Positions 1 to 6,977 of a stretch of 35,829 nt of DNA are shown here, in pieces. Both the position numbers and the translations under genes were made by a program. The stretch comes from Teichococcus wenyumeiae (GTDB taxonomy: Bacteria > Pseudomonadota > Alphaproteobacteria > Acetobacterales > Acetobacteraceae). The DNA lies in contig NZ_RFLX01000033.1 of the NCBI RefSeq assembly GCF_003696345.1, forward strand, positions 1 to 35,829, read 5' to 3'. Below the pieces are notes generated by a model, which worked only from the letters and a program-made list of their open reading frames with translations, did no database searches and was not told the origin of the DNA. Position 1 is the first letter of the stretch, and each line of letters opens with the position of its first letter.

Positions 1-116
1 CCAGCATGCGGCGGATTCTCTTGGGCGTCAGGACGCACCGGGCCCTCCGTTACCCGGGCAGGGTAGCGGCGCGGCTCGTCGTCTTGGGGATGAAAGAGCG
101 CGAGCGCCCGGCTCAA
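1..116 (-). CDS. Possible partial ORF downstream of arsC, running off the window
   Basis: A reading frame opens with a TTG overlapping the arsC stop codon (TTGA arrangement) and stays open to the left edge of the window, about 38 codons. The visible residues include the stretch ALFHPQDDEPRRYPA, which I do not recognise. The overlap with arsC would suit a third gene of the ars operon, but the start codon is weak, the frame is short and it is cut by the window edge, so it may be chance. Confidence 0.3.
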   Translation of the reverse strand, partial: MSRALALFHPQDDEPRRYPARVTEGPVRPDAQENPPHA

Positions 117-538
117 ATCAGGCGGCGACCCTGCTCATCGACGACCTGCTCGCCGTCTTCCTTGGCGTAGGCGCCCCGCTGCGGGTGCGGCAGGATGTCC
201 AGCACCGCCTCTGACGGCCTGCACAGCTTGACGCCGAGCGGCGTCACCACGATGGGCCGGTTGATGAGGATGGGGTGCGCCATCATGGCGTCGAGCAGCT
301 GGTCGTCCGTAAGGGACGGGTCGCCAAGGCCAAGCTCTTCGTAGGGCGTGCCCTTTTGGCGCAGGATGTCGCGCACCGGGATGCCCATGTGGCGGATGAG
401 GTCAGCCAGCACCTCCCGCGTCGGCGGCGTCTTCAGGTACTCGATGACTTCCGGCTCCTCGCCGCTGTTGCGAATGAGGGCCAGGGTGTTGCGGGACGTC
501 CCGCAGGCCGGGTTGTGGTAGATGGTGACGTCGCTCAT
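113..538 (-). CDS. arsC: Arsenate reductase, glutaredoxin-dependent (ArsC/YffB fold)
   Basis: This 141-residue cytoplasmic protein should reduce arsenate to arsenite with glutathione and glutaredoxin. The N-terminus has the ArsC signature, with the catalytic Cys at residue 12 in HNPACGTSRN. The HPILINRPIVV segment carries one of the conserved arginines of the R773-type active site. The length equals that of the plasmid R773 enzyme. The ATG at 538 was chosen because it forms a 4-base ATGA overlap with the stop of arsR and begins directly at the conserved MSDVTIYHNP segment. The longer frame upstream only runs antisense-like into arsR. Translational coupling to arsR is expected. No arsenite exporter gene is visible, so either it lies left of the window or the unit works with a distant pump. 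Confidence 0.93.
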   Translation of the reverse strand: MSDVTIYHNPACGTSRNTLALIRNSGEEPEVIEYLKTPPTREVLADLIRHMGIPVRDILRQKGTPYEELGLGDPSLTDDQLLDAMMAHPILINRPIVVTPLGVKLCRPSEAVLDILPHPQRGAYAKEDGEQVVDEQGRRLI

Positions 539-888
539 GAGACGGCCTTCTCTTGCGAGCAGCAGGGCAGCAGGTCGGCGATCAGGGGCTGGCACAGGTC
601 GGCGCGGCCGCCACAGCAGTCCTTGACCAGGAACAGCATCATCTCGCGCAGGCGCTCCAGGTCGGCCCGGTAGACGATGGACCGGCTAAGGCGCTCGGAG
701 CGGAGCAGGCCAGCGCGCGCCAGCACCGCCAAATGCGTGGACATCGTGTTTTGGGGAACGTCGAGTTGCCGGGCGACTGCACCGGCGGGCAGACCGTCAG
801 GCTCATGCCGGACCAGCAGCCGGAAGGTTTCGAGGCGAGTGGATTGCGACAGGGCACCGAGGCAGGCCAGGGCTTCGTCATATTCCAT
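535..888 (-). CDS. arsR: ArsR-family arsenite-responsive repressor, C-terminal Cys-site type
   Basis: A 117-residue winged-helix repressor. The DNA-recognition helix lies near residues 36-57 (AVARQLDVPQNTMSTHL). The helix lacks the classic ELCVCDL metal motif. Instead Cys91, Cys92 and Cys98 form a CC-x5-C cluster near the C-terminus, the same spacing as the Cys95/Cys96/Cys102 As(III) site described for Acidithiobacillus ferrooxidans ArsR. A further CC pair sits near the end. The start at 888 fits the family alignment, which begins at MEYDEALACLGALSQ. A longer in-frame start at 966 would place the promoter and operator inside the coding region. No Shine-Dalgarno sequence precedes 888, and the predicted transcription start coincides with the ATG. 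Arsenite binding should release DNA and induce arsRC. Confidence 0.9.
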   Translation of the reverse strand: MEYDEALACLGALSQSTRLETFRLLVRHEPDGLPAGAVARQLDVPQNTMSTHLAVLARAGLLRSERLSRSIVYRADLERLREMMLFLVKDCCGGRADLCQPLIADLLPCCSQEKAVS

Positions 889-924
889 ATATCCAGTATT
901 GCCGATATAATCGCTGACAGTCAA
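889..924 (-). promoter_or_regulatory. arsRC promoter with overlapping ArsR operator
   Basis: Read on the minus strand there is a TTGACT -35 box (919-924), an 18-base spacer and an AATACT -10 box (895-900). An inverted repeat ATATC-N10-GATAT (889-908) covers the -10 and the start region, as expected for an ArsR operator that blocks RNA polymerase. The spacing puts +1 at about 888, the A of the arsR ATG. Confidence 0.6.
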
Positions 925-1224
925 GTTGATGCGGCGTGACAAAAGGCAGCGGGCTCCAGAGGCCATGGTATGGCGTCACCGGTGAGGCAGATGCCTTGCT
1001 GCAGTTCAGTGACCGTGAGTCAGTCGTCTGACGTCCGCTTCCGCGCACTGTCGCCACAGAAGCGGACAGGCGGCTTTCGGCCAGACCCGGTCGTGGGCTG
1101 CATTGCGGCATCCTGCGCGCAGCTATCCATGTGACACCGGGTTCAAAGGTTATCGTTCGTAGAGGCTGCCTGAAGGTGTCGCCGATGGGTGATGAGCAGA
1201 CCTTTGGGGCGGGTGGGGCTTCTG
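925..1224. other. Intergenic stretch between arsR promoter and the phosphotransferase gene
   Basis: About 300 bases lie between the arsR promoter and the 3' end of the phosphotransferase gene. No convincing gene was found. An inverted repeat, GTCCGCTT at 1033-1040 and AAGCGGAC at 1060-1067, encloses a 19-base loop and could fold in RNA, but there is no T-run. Confidence 0.4.
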
Positions 1225-2037
1225 CTACCGATCCAGCTCGGTGGCGGCTAGTGCGGCGATCCGCAGGGCGATTTCGGCAAGGGGAGCGTCATCGCCCAGG
1301 AACCACGAGGCCGAGAGGCCGGTCCACGCCAGCACCCAGGACAAGAGGCGCCGCCGATCCAGCCCGCCTGCCGCGGCGATGATGTCCAGTCGCCGCGTAA
1401 AGCGCCCAGGCTGCGTCGCCACCGGCCGCGCGGGGTCTGCTAGGTCGGGATTGGTGAAGATGTTGGCGAAGTCGAAGCCCCGCTCACCGATCAGGTGCTT
1501 CGGGTCGATGGCCAACCAACCTCGTTCGCCAAAGTCGAGCACGTTGTCGTGGTGCAGGTCGCCGTGCAGCACGGCGACCTCGCGTGGTTCCGCCAGGAGC
1601 ATGCGGGCCGTTTCCGCACAGCGGGTGAGGATGCCACTATACTGGGCGGCTGCGGGCCACAGGTCCCTGAACCACTCCCTGAGCGGCGTCAGTTCCGGCA
1701 ACGGCGTCGAGCGGGGCGCATGCAAGCGGGCGGCCGCCGCGCAGAGGATGCGGCATGCCTCATCGTCGCTTCCGGAACGGGCCATGTCGCTCAGTGATGC
1801 CGGGCCCGTGGCGCGCTCCATCAGCAGGGCATCGCCGTCCCGGGCGAACACCCGTGCGGCCCCATCCCCGCTCCACCACTCCATGAGCACGCCGCCAAGC
1901 CGTTCATCAGCCTCGTGGGACAGCTTGAGCATCGCTCGCTTGCCGTCCTTCAGCACCGGAAGGAGGTGGGCAGCGGGCGTGGTGATCGGCGCACCGTCAG
2001 GAGCCAGATCCCAACGAGTCAGGTAGGACTCAAACAT
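1225..2037 (-). CDS. Aminoglycoside/hydroxyurea phosphotransferase, APH(6) streptomycin-kinase type
   Basis: A 270-residue kinase-fold protein related to streptomycin 6-phosphotransferases and hydroxyurea kinases, expected to phosphorylate an aminoglycoside-like hydroxyl with ATP in the cytoplasm. Visible motifs are AMLKLS with the probable ATP-binding lysine near residue 38, the catalytic loop HGDLHHDN at 158-165 with Asp160, and AIDPK at 176-180 with the Mg-binding Asp. The length matches APH(6) proteins. The ATG at 2037 starts at the family-typical FESYLTRW segment. The open frame continues upstream only because it reads antisense through an IS5 relic. The gene ends up head-to-head with that relic, whose left edge is within about 65 bases, so its native promoter may have been disturbed. 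Substrate is not certain: many chromosomal homologues do not confer resistance. Confidence 0.85.
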   Translation of the reverse strand: MFESYLTRWDLAPDGAPITTPAAHLLPVLKDGKRAMLKLSHEADERLGGVLMEWWSGDGAARVFARDGDALLMERATGPASLSDMARSGSDDEACRILCAAAARLHAPRSTPLPELTPLREWFRDLWPAAAQYSGILTRCAETARMLLAEPREVAVLHGDLHHDNVLDFGERGWLAIDPKHLIGERGFDFANIFTNPDLADPARPVATQPGRFTRRLDIIAAAGGLDRRRLLSWVLAWTGLSASWFLGDDAPLAEIALRIAALAATELDR

Positions 2038-2099
2038 GCCCCTGCTTACAGCGCCTTCCAAAACCTGGACGGACGGCAAGGTCGCAGCGATCTGAGGAT

Positions 2100-2612
2100 C
2101 ATAGCGAAGCTCCTGATCTCGAACGAACTCTGGTCGGTGATCGAGCCGCTGTTGCCGCCTGAACGGTCCAAGCCGAAGGGTGGACGGCCGGTTATACCGC
2201 CCGTGCCGCCTTAAGCGGCATCCTCTTTGTGCTGCGCTCCGGCATACCGTGGGAGATGCTGCCATGGGAGATGGGCTGGTGAAAAGTATGCGTTTCACCC
2301 GGCGTCACCTGCTGGCGGCGGCTGCGGGACTGGCAGCAAACTGGTATGTGGGACCGGCTGCACCAGGAGTTGCTGCGGCGCCTGCGCCAGGCCGACCGCA
2401 TCGACTGGACCCGTACCTGCGTCCGGCGCGGCATCGAGAAGAGCAGCCGGAGACTGGGCAAGCACAGGTGAGTCATCGAGCGCACATTTGCCTGGATCAA
2501 CCGCTTCCGCCGCCTCGCCATCCGCTACGAGCGGAGGCTCGATATCCACCATGCCCTCACCGTGCTCGCCTGCTCCCTCATCTGCCTCAATGCACTTCAG
2601 GGTAACTTTTGA
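2100..2612 (+). pseudogene. IS5-family transposase relic with internal deletion and frameshifts
   Basis: The N-terminal part (ELWSVIEPLLPPERSKPKGG), then a stretch in another frame (ILFVLRSGIPWEMLP), and a C-terminal part (RWVIERTFAWINRF-like, then RLAIRYERRLDIHHALT) ending LNALQGNF before a TGA at 2610. These are the ends of an IS5-type DDE transposase. The central catalytic region, including the first two acidic residues and the DKAYD segment, is missing: the frame jumps from the IDWTRT region straight to the GIEKSSRRLGKHR region. At least two frame changes and an internal stop occur. Non-functional. No terminal repeats could be assigned. Confidence 0.8.
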
Positions 2613-2684
2613 ACGGCGCTGTTAGTGAACTGGTCCAACCTCTGCGTGTGTTGGTGAAACGTCCTGCGTCAGCGATGGACGGGC

Positions 2685-2707
2685 GGAAGGAGGCGTTGCC
2701 TCCTTCC
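2685..2707 (-). terminator. Perfect hairpin downstream of Bug receptor 1
   Basis: A 10-base perfect stem (GGAAGGAGGC / GCCTCCTTCC) with a 3-base loop lies 18 bases beyond the stop of the receptor gene at 2726. There is no clear U-tract on the minus strand, so it is a terminator-like hairpin rather than a textbook intrinsic terminator. It also separates this operon from the IS5 relic. Confidence 0.55.
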
Positions 2708-2725
2708 TGGTTCAAGACGGCCTCG

Positions 2726-3709
2726 TCAGTCGACAGTCGCACCGGACTGCTTCACCACCTCGGCCCAGCGGGCAATGTCCTGCTGGTGTACTTGGAGGAA
2801 AGCCTCAGGGCTGGGATCCACCGGCGGCGCAATCCCCTGGGTGGTCACCAGCCATTCCTTGAAGGAGGGCTCGCTGATGATGCGGGTGACCTCCTGGCTC
2901 ATCCGCGCCTGGATGGAACTGGGCAGGCCCGGCGGTGCGAGCAACCCGTACCAGGTGCTGCTGGAGAAGCCCGGCAGCCCGCAGGCTTCGGCTGCCGTCG
3001 GCACATCCGGCAGCGCCGGGAGGCGTGCGGTAGTGCTGACGGCCAGAGCCCTGGCCTGGCCCTGCTGCACCGCTGCGATACTGGGGCCGCTCTGGTTGAA
3101 GAAGAAGGTCGCATCGCCGGTCAACAGAGCCGTCATGGCTGGTCCTTGACCGCGGTAGGGCACATGGACCGTATTGATCTTTGCAGCACTAGTGAACTGA
3201 ACGGCGGTCAGGTGGGTGGAGGCGCCGTTGCCTGTGGAACTGTAATTCAGCTGTCCTGGCCGTGCACGCGCCGCCGCCAGCAGGTCCTGGCAGGTATCGA
3301 TGCCGGGCGAGTGCTTTGGATTGACCAACAGCACGTTCGGCACGTCGCCAAGCAAAGCGATATGCGTGACGTCACGAAATGCATCGAAGCTGAGGCTCTT
3401 GTAGAGCGCAGCGTTGATGGCGTGGGTGCCCGCCGTTGCCAGTAGGAAAGTGTAGCCGTCCGGTCGCGCCTTTGCCACCGCATCCGACGCGATGTTGCCG
3501 CCTGCGCCCGTGCGGCTGTCCACGACCACCGGCACACCCAGCGCCTGGCTCAGCGGCTCGGCCAGCTTGCGGGCATAGATGTCGGTCCCCGCGCCGCTGG
3601 GGAAGCCGTTCATGATGGTGATCGGCCGTGATGGCCAAGCCGCCTCCTGCGCCTGCCCATGGGCAAAGGGCAGCGTGAGAGCCAAAAGCATGAAAGTGGA
3701 ACGAAGCAT
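2726..3709 (-). CDS. Bug/TctC-family tripartite tricarboxylate receptor 1
   Basis: A 327-residue periplasmic solute receptor with an N-terminal signal peptide (hydrophobic core LLALTLPFAHG, likely cut near residue 20). Family landmarks are PITIMNGFPSGAGTD near residue 30, the NRTGAGG-like segment SRTGAGGNIAS near 64-74, DGYTFL, and the binding-loop motif VPYRGQGPAM near residue 175. Bug proteins bind carboxylated or amidated small organic molecules and deliver them to a TctA/TctB permease or act as sensors. No permease is in the window. The gene sits behind a hairpin after the amino-acid operon, and has its own AAAGGA ribosome site, so it may be a separate unit on the same strand. The ligand may be the substrate of the upstream enzymes, which is inference from position only. 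Confidence 0.9.
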   Translation of the reverse strand: MLRSTFMLLALTLPFAHGQAQEAAWPSRPITIMNGFPSGAGTDIYARKLAEPLSQALGVPVVVDSRTGAGGNIASDAVAKARPDGYTFLLATAGTHAINAALYKSLSFDAFRDVTHIALLGDVPNVLLVNPKHSPGIDTCQDLLAAARARPGQLNYSSTGNGASTHLTAVQFTSAAKINTVHVPYRGQGPAMTALLTGDATFFFNQSGPSIAAVQQGQARALAVSTTARLPALPDVPTAAEACGLPGFSSSTWYGLLAPPGLPSSIQARMSQEVTRIISEPSFKEWLVTTQGIAPPVDPSPEAFLQVHQQDIARWAEVVKQSGATVD

Positions 3710-3783
3710 CCGGACCGATCCTTTCTCGGCAAAGCGGAAGCCGATATGTTCTCTGGCGTTCTTGTTTTTTTGTCAGCGGCGTT

Positions 3784-3813
3784 GGTGCGGAGGGGGGCCT
3801 CCCCTCCCGCACC
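3784..3813 (-). terminator. Hairpin between racemase gene and Bug receptor 1
   Basis: GGTGCGGAGGGG pairs with CCCCT-C-CCGCACC: a 12-base-pair stem with one bulged C and a 5-base loop, beginning 6 bases after the racemase stop. It probably ends or attenuates the eight-gene amino-acid operon. No U-tract follows on the minus strand. Confidence 0.55.
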
Positions 3814-3819
3814 TCAGTG

Positions 3820-4578
3820 TTAGGGAGCGTCGAACACGCGCGGGCGCAGCCCGGCATGGAAGTAGTTGACCATCGAGTAGATGTCGTAGACCGGCAGGCC
3901 AACCTCCCGCCGTAGCGCGGCGGCGTAGGGCGGCATGTTGGTGCACTCCAGCACGATGGCGCCGACTTCCGGATGCCGCGCCACCAGGTCGCGCCCGGCG
4001 TCCAGGATGTCCTGCTCGGCTAGGTCGACATCCATATCGTCCTTCTCTGCCTTGATCAGCACGCGGAAGAACTCCCGGCCGTTCTCCGTCCCAGCCACCG
4101 GAATGTCGAGCGGCACACCCGCGGCTTCCAGGTGCCGTGGCGTCAGGGTAGAGCCGGACACGGTGACAATGCCGACGCGCTTGCCCGGCGGCAGCATCGC
4201 CTGCACCCAGGGCACCTGCATCAGGCTGCTGGTGGCCACCGGCACGCCGACATGTGCCGCCAGTTCCTTCTGGAACAGCGAGAGGAAGCCGCAGTTTGTG
4301 GTGATGGCTTCGGCCCCCAGGCGGACCAGATCCGCGGCAGCGACCAGGAAGTCCTGCAGCAGGCCGTCAGCGCCGTTCAGCACCACCTTCTCCGGACTGG
4401 CGCCGCGCACCACGCGATACATCACGGGGAAGGGCCAGGTGGTGCCGTTGCCCATGTCGCCGGGGATGCGCGGGAAGCGCGCCTCCAGCATCAGGATGCC
4501 AAGCGGCACGCCGTACACAGCCTTGCCACCCTTGGCGGTGCCGCGGCGCGGAGAGATGGCGGGTAGCGATGGGGTCAT
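3820..4578 (-). CDS. Aspartate/glutamate/hydantoin racemase-family protein
   Basis: A 252-residue cytoplasmic protein of the Asp/Glu racemase superfamily (which also includes hydantoin racemase, maleate isomerase and arylmalonate decarboxylase). The two cysteine positions used for PLP-independent proton transfer are both present: Cys96 in ITTNCGF and Cys212 in LECTNMPPY. Cys-Cys pairs favour a racemase over the single-Cys decarboxylases. Gly-rich GKRVGIVTVSGSTLT near 132-146 is the central strand. It starts 8 bases after the stop of the ABC binding protein and is the last gene before a hairpin. Together with a DadA-like oxidase upstream, it would convert an L-amino acid (or related acid) into the D-form for oxidation. 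Substrate cannot be read from the sequence. Confidence 0.82.
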   Translation of the reverse strand: MTPSLPAISPRRGTAKGGKAVYGVPLGILMLEARFPRIPGDMGNGTTWPFPVMYRVVRGASPEKVVLNGADGLLQDFLVAAADLVRLGAEAITTNCGFLSLFQKELAAHVGVPVATSSLMQVPWVQAMLPPGKRVGIVTVSGSTLTPRHLEAAGVPLDIPVAGTENGREFFRVLIKAEKDDMDVDLAEQDILDAGRDLVARHPEVGAIVLECTNMPPYAAALRREVGLPVYDIYSMVNYFHAGLRPRVFDAP

Positions 4579-4586
4579 GTCGGGCC

Positions 4587-5621
4587 TCAGCGGACCGGCG
4601 GCGCGTATTGCAGGCCACCTTGGGTGTAGAGTGCGTTGCGGCCGCGCGGCAGGCCCATGGGCGCCACGTTGCGGTCCCAGAGCTCGGCATAGTTGCCGAC
4701 CTGGCGGATGATGTTGGCGGCCCAGCCCACCGGCGCGCCCATGTCGGCGCCGAAGTTGCCGCTCACGCCCAGCAGGCGCTGCACGTCGGGGCGCGGGTCG
4801 CCCATGTGCTCGTCGATATTCTTGCTGGTGATGCCGAACTCCTCAGCCAGGTGCATGGCGTTCTGCGTCCACCTGACCAGGTCGAAGAACTTGTCGTCGC
4901 CCTTGCGCACGACGGGACCAAGCGGCTCCTTGCTGATCAGCTCGGGCAGCACCACGAAGTCCTCGGCGCGCGGGCCGAGCCCGGCGCGGAAGGCGGCCAG
5001 CGTGCTGGTGCCCACCGTGAAAGCGTCGCACCGCCCGCCGGTCATGGCGTTGCGGATTTCCTCCACGCTCTCGATCACCACCGGGTTCAGCTTCATGTTG
5101 CTGGAGCGGAAGAAGTCCGCGAGGTTCTTCTCGGTGGTGGTGCCGGGCTGCACGCAGACGCTGGCGCCGTCCAGCTCCTTGATCGACTTCACGCCCAGCG
5201 TGTTGGATACCAGGAAGCCCTGGCCGTCGTAGAACAGTACGCCGGTGAACAGCAAGCCCAGCGCGGCCTCCCGCGGCTGCGTCCAGGTGGTATTGGAGGA
5301 CAGAAGGTCGATCTCGCCGGTCTGCAGCGCCGTCAGCCGGTTGGCATAGGTGGTGGTGACGAAGCGCACCTTGCTGGCGTCGCCCAGCAGCGCCGCCGCG
5401 ATGCCCCGGCAGAAATCCGTGTACAGGCCATGGTATTCGCCGCGCTGGTTCAGCACCGCGAAGCCCGGCAGGTCCGCCGAGGTGCCGCAGACCAGCGCGC
5501 CGCGGGTCTTGATGGCGTCAATGGTGGCGGAGCCGGAGCCCTGTGCCTGCGCCCCCGATGAGAAGGCCGAGATCGCCAGCCCGGCACATCCGGCCAGAAG
5601 GGAAAGAAGTGTCTTCATCAT
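4587..5621 (-). CDS. Amino-acid ABC transporter periplasmic binding protein, AapJ-like
   Basis: A 344-residue extracytoplasmic solute-binding protein of the polar amino-acid family 3, closest in style to the general L-amino-acid receptor AapJ. It has a signal peptide ending near AQAQ at about residue 27, then TIDAIKTRGALVCGTSADLPGF at the start of lobe I, GLYTDFCRGIAAALLGD, and the LTALQTGEIDLLSSNTTWT ligand loop. The length (about 340) is that of AapJ rather than the 250-residue HisJ type. The ATG at 5621 was preferred over the 5663 start because it directly begins the signal peptide and has GAAGG 8 bases upstream. No permease or ATPase genes follow, so it must work with components elsewhere. 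It lies between the DadA-like oxidase and the racemase, which suggests it captures their amino acid. Confidence 0.9.
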   Translation of the reverse strand: MMKTLLSLLAGCAGLAISAFSSGAQAQGSGSATIDAIKTRGALVCGTSADLPGFAVLNQRGEYHGLYTDFCRGIAAALLGDASKVRFVTTTYANRLTALQTGEIDLLSSNTTWTQPREAALGLLFTGVLFYDGQGFLVSNTLGVKSIKELDGASVCVQPGTTTEKNLADFFRSSNMKLNPVVIESVEEIRNAMTGGRCDAFTVGTSTLAAFRAGLGPRAEDFVVLPELISKEPLGPVVRKGDDKFFDLVRWTQNAMHLAEEFGITSKNIDEHMGDPRPDVQRLLGVSGNFGADMGAPVGWAANIIRQVGNYAELWDRNVAPMGLPRGRNALYTQGGLQYAPPVR

Positions 5622-5711
5622 GATCGCCTTCACCTGAAGGGTTGAGGGCCGTGCACGTGCCACCCCGCCGCTGTGACGCAGTCTTTCGGGCGAAACCGGT
5701 TCTACCTCGGC

Positions 5712-6977
5712 TCACCGAAAGCGAGCCGCAGAAAAAGGCGTAATGGGGATCTCCGGCGGCTGGCCGGAGAGAAGCTGCGCCACCAGGCGCCCGGTCCGCG
5801 CACCCGCCACAAGCCCGACATGGCCGTGGCCGAAGGCGTGCACGACATCCGCGCTGCGGCGGGACGGGCCCAGGCAGGGCAAGCCGTCCGGCGTGCTCGG
5901 CCGATGGCCCATCCAGAGCTTTGTGCGCTCGGCGGGGAAGGACTGTGGCAGGCCGGGAAAGGAGCGCAACAGGTGACCGCGCAGGATCTCGGCGCGCCGC
6001 CAATCCGGCGATGCGTCGGTCGCGGCGATCTCCACCTGCCCGGCGGCGCGCAGCCCGTCATGCATGGCATTGACCACCATCTTGGCGCCGCCCAGGCTGA
6101 CGGAGTGGCGCGGGCCAATCGAGACGCCCTGCAGCATGACGTGGTAGCCGCGTTCGGTCTGCAGCGGCACCCGGTCACCAGCCTGGGCGGCCAGCGGAGC
6201 CGATCGGACGCCGCAGCAGATCACCGCCGCGTCGCAGTCCAGCATGCTGCCGTCAGCCAGGGCGACCCCTCGCAGCCGTTCTCCCTCCAGCCGCAGTCCG
6301 GTGGCGGCCACGGGCCGCAGTTCCGCTCCCTGCCGCTGCGCATGCGCCACCAGTGCCGCGACATAGCGGCCGGGAGCCAGACAACGTCCCGCTTCCTCCG
6401 TCAGCACCGCGAAGGTGTAGGCAGGGTCGAGGTCGGGCTCCATCTCGCGCAGCGCCGCGCCCTCAATCTCAGTCCAGGAGATGCCGACCTGGCGGCGGAT
6501 GCGCCACCCCATGGCCTCCGCCGCGAAGCCCGCGCGGGAATGCCAGGCGTTCATCAGGCCCTTGTGCTCGATCAACTCCGGCACCCCGGCCTCGCGGGCG
6601 AGGGTGCCATGCAGCGCAGGCGAGTCCTTGAGCAGGGGCCGCAGCGTCTCGGCGATCTGCCGCACACGCTCCTCCGTCCAGCCAGCCGCCAGGTAGCGCA
6701 GCAGCCAGGGCGTGGACCGCGGCAGGTGCCGCCAGCGGATGGCCAGCGGCCCCAGCGGGTCGGCGATGAAGCCCGGCACCTGCTTCCACAATCCCGGTCC
6801 GCTCGGTGGCAGCACGGAATGAGAGGACAGCCAGCCCGCATTGCCGTAGCTGGCGGCCTGCTCGCCGCCCGGGGAGTCCGGTTCTAAAATCGTGGCACGG
6901 TGCCCGGCGCGCAGCAGTTCGACGGCGCTGGCGGCGCCCTCGATGCCTGCGCCGATCACCGCGACGTGACGCCTCAC
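5712..6977 (-). CDS. DadA-like FAD-dependent D-amino-acid dehydrogenase
   Basis: A 421-residue flavoprotein of the DAO/DadA family. The N-terminal Rossmann motif GAGIEGAASAVELLRAG is at residues 9-25, followed by the acidic ILEPD end of the second strand. The motif ASYGNAGWLSSHSVLPP near residue 42 is typical of DadA. The C-terminal FAD contact GHGHVGLVAGARTG is near 385. The reaction is expected to be oxidative deamination of a D-amino acid to an imino acid, with electrons going to the respiratory chain. Its start overlaps the stop of the TPP enzyme by 4 bases (ATGA), so the two are probably translationally coupled. The RidA gene in the same operon would hydrolyse the imine product. Specificity is unknown, and it could also act on sarcosine-like or secondary amines. 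Confidence 0.88.
   Translation of the reverse strand: MRRHVAVIGAGIEGAASAVELLRAGHRATILEPDSPGGEQAASYGNAGWLSSHSVLPPSGPGLWKQVPGFIADPLGPLAIRWRHLPRSTPWLLRYLAAGWTEERVRQIAETLRPLLKDSPALHGTLAREAGVPELIEHKGLMNAWHSRAGFAAEAMGWRIRRQVGISWTEIEGAALREMEPDLDPAYTFAVLTEEAGRCLAPGRYVAALVAHAQRQGAELRPVAATGLRLEGERLRGVALADGSMLDCDAAVICCGVRSAPLAAQAGDRVPLQTERGYHVMLQGVSIGPRHSVSLGGAKMVVNAMHDGLRAAGQVEIAATDASPDWRRAEILRGHLLRSFPGLPQSFPAERTKLWMGHRPSTPDGLPCLGPSRRSADVVHAFGHGHVGLVAGARTGRLVAQLLSGQPPEIPITPFSAARFR

Noticed and set aside
1033-1067. Terminator or operator between arsR and the phosphotransferase
   Set aside because: The 8-base arms enclose a 19-base loop, without T-run or promoter near it. Noted only as an inverted repeat.
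1225-2298. A longer phosphotransferase starting at 2298
   Set aside because: The added codons are antisense to the IS5 relic and have no kinase similarity.
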